From Bradyrhizobium sp. ISRA464 (lineage in GTDB: Bacteria > Pseudomonadota > Alphaproteobacteria > Rhizobiales > Xanthobacteraceae), in the NCBI RefSeq assembly GCF_029910095.1, contig NZ_CP094526.1:6758001-6822000 (forward strand): DNA of 64,000 bases, written 5' to 3'. This document shows positions 62,909 through 64,000 of this stretch, piece after piece. Position numbers and translations under genes: made by a program. The notes beneath the pieces were generated by a model. That model was not told the origin of the DNA and searched no databases. It was given only the letters and a program-made list of their open reading frames with translations. Numbering within the stretch: the stretch's first letter is position 1; each line of letters begins with the position of its first letter.

Positions 62909-64000
62909 TCAGAGCGCAAGCCCTCGGTCTGTGAGCACCTTGCGCAGGAGATCGCCCTTGATCTCGCAAGCGAGCTTGCTGCTGATCTCGGCTCCAAGCT
63001 CCCGCTCGGCATCCTGCAACCAGGACGTGGAAGAGGATGCCTGGGTGTCTGCGGTCATCTGAAGCGCGGCGAGGCTTTGGGCCAAGCGAGTCTTGAATTC
63101 ATTTTCTACTGCATCGGCGAGCCGCTTCTCCATCGCTTCGTAGTCTTTGGGCGCGATACGGCGCGCGACCGTCGCCCAAGGTTGCCAGCGCGTTGCCAGA
63201 TAATCGGCGAACCCTGTTTTCTCCTGGTTCCGCACGAATGTCTCAGCCGCAGCGACGTCGTTCTGATCGACGTGCGAGACGGCCAAGAAGCGCATGTCGG
63301 GGGCGATGTGCAACAATTCCAGCGGGTCACGCAGCTGATTCTGGTAAGCAAGGTAGACTTCGATCTCGTCGACGTCGGAGTCCGGATCGGCGCGGCGGAG
63401 CGACTTGACCCTGTCGCGCGCGATGCCGTCCAGCGTCTCCAGGCGGAACATGACACGACCGTGCTGGAGCAGTTCCTCGAGCCGCCCGTCATAGACCCCG
63501 TCCTCGACATCAACGTTCAGACGGGCGGTCTGCATGCCATTCCAAGTCAAAGTGATGCGATCTTCGCAACTCGTGCTCGCGTCGAGGGCGAGTTGGAAGT
63601 ACTGCTCGCGCAATCGCGGCCTGATCGCAGCTTGCCTCAGGTCATCGCGCACCGCCTGCCGGAACGTCTCATTGCCGTAGTTCACGGTACCTCTCAGCCT
63701 GTCCAGACAGTGTGCGTATTGCTGGGCGCCCGGTTCTTGGGCGAAGCCCTGCCAGGCGGCCACCATCTTCGGCTCACCAACGAGCCAGTCCGCGACAACA
63801 TCGGACAAGGAGCGCGCCTGAACTTGTGCGACCCCTTCATCCCCTGTAAAAAACACCTGCGGGCCAGCGTAGTCCCCAGACTGCAGGGCCGTCATCAGGT
63901 TGGCCTGCACCTCCTCGGGCAGCGGATTATCCTCCAGGTTGATGCTGGACTCTCGACCTAGCCGGGCCAGCAGGGGCTCGGGCACGCTGGTCAACTGGTT
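62909..64000 (-). CDS. nopM: NopM, IpaH-type E3 ubiquitin ligase effector (C-terminal part, cut by window edge)
   Basis: 364 codons visible; the gene enters from beyond 64000. At the edge the last leucine-rich-repeat element is seen (NQLTSVPEPLLARLGR). The rest is the NEL (novel E3 ligase) domain of IpaH/SspH effectors: SDVVADWLVG, LRGTVNYGNETFRQAVRDDL, the catalytic Cys in ASTSCEDRITLTWNGMQ, then DPLELLHIAPDMRFLAVSHV and EKTGFADYLATRWQPWATVA. The catalytic CxD arrangement (Cys-Glu-Asp) is intact. NopM ubiquitinates host proteins and alters plant defence. The C-terminus ends normally at 62909. Start, tts box and LRR count are outside the window. Confidence 0.93.
   Translation of the reverse strand, partial: NQLTSVPEPLLARLGRESSINLEDNPLPEEVQANLMTALQSGDYAGPQVFFTGDEGVAQVQARSLSDVVADWLVGEPKMVAAWQGFAQEPGAQQYAHCLDRLRGTVNYGNETFRQAVRDDLRQAAIRPRLREQYFQLALDASTSCEDRITLTWNGMQTARLNVDVEDGVYDGRLEELLQHGRVMFRLETLDGIARDRVKSLRRADPDSDVDEIEVYLAYQNQLRDPLELLHIAPDMRFLAVSHVDQNDVAAAETFVRNQEKTGFADYLATRWQPWATVARRIAPKDYEAMEKRLADAVENEFKTRLAQSLAALQMTADTQASSSTSWLQDAERELGAEISSKLACEIKGDLLRKVLTDRGLAL

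Noticed and set aside
62768..63961. Plus-strand open frame of 397 codons
   Set aside because: It lies antisense to the NEL domain of nopM, which has full family conservation including the catalytic Cys; the plus-strand product has no domain.

Overview
The window reads as part of a Bradyrhizobium symbiosis island. The evidence is a complete rhizobial type III secretion system (T3SS, Rhc/Nop type), its activator TtsI behind a nod box, about a dozen tts-box promoters, several rhizobial effector genes (nopT, nopP, nopM, nopX), insertion-sequence debris, long gene-poor decayed stretches, and a paired-hairpin intergenic repeat of the kind common in Bradyrhizobium. Strain or species cannot be fixed from sequence alone.

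Left end (1-5.3 kb): metabolic cargo. panD (cut by the window edge) and bioB lie on the minus strand, divergent from a GntR-type regulator that fits BioR, with two BioR-like palindromes between them. A Dabb-domain protein follows. A frameshifted chorismate-binding (TrpE/PabB-type) pseudogene sits directly in front of an open TrpG/PabA-type amidotransferase, and then comes half of an IS630-type transposase.

Effector-rich left arm (5.5-29.2 kb): T3SS effector candidates are scattered among decayed DNA. They include two large repeat proteins (5.5 and 23.5 kb), a paralogous pair (7.7 and 26.8 kb) with an ADP-ribosyltransferase-like layout, a broken relative at 10.7-11.2 kb, a trehalose-6-phosphate synthase homologue with a tts box and an effector-type N-terminal extension (16.5-18.3 kb), and nopT (28.3 kb). 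Interspersed are a polymerase-like membrane protein, a branched-chain amino acid binding protein, a small EamA/SMR-like membrane protein, a di-haem cytochrome c peroxidase and a cytochrome c.

T3SS core (29.7-53.3 kb): nod box, ttsI, secretin body rhcC2 and a CpaD-like lipoprotein on the plus strand; then, on the minus strand, nolB-rhcJ(nolT)-nolU-nolV(rhcL)-rhcN-sctO-rhcQ-rhcR-rhcS and, after a 516-bp spacer with its own tts box, rhcT-rhcU. On the plus strand again are rhcC1(nolW), a short effector candidate, translocator nopX, nopC-nopA (needle), a hairpin terminator, then sctD, a SctX-like gene, a SctY-like TPR gene, rhcV and a TPR lipoprotein. The logic is flavonoid/NodD -> nod box -> TtsI -> tts boxes -> apparatus and effectors.

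Right arm (53.4-64 kb): a frameshifted nopP, two tandem P-loop ATPases of unknown role, a compact SKWP-repeat effector with a coupled small gene, a small Cys-rich membrane-anchored protein, and the C-terminal E3-ligase half of nopM running off the end.

Main points for a second look: (i) six proteins, including the trehalose synthase, share a short N-terminal Phe-Glu-x-x-Leu motif within residues 26-48; (ii) four proteins share a C-terminal module of about 65 residues; (iii) a 29-bp MerR-promoter-like element occurs six times in gene-free DNA; (iv) RhcU lacks the NPTH autocleavage motif.
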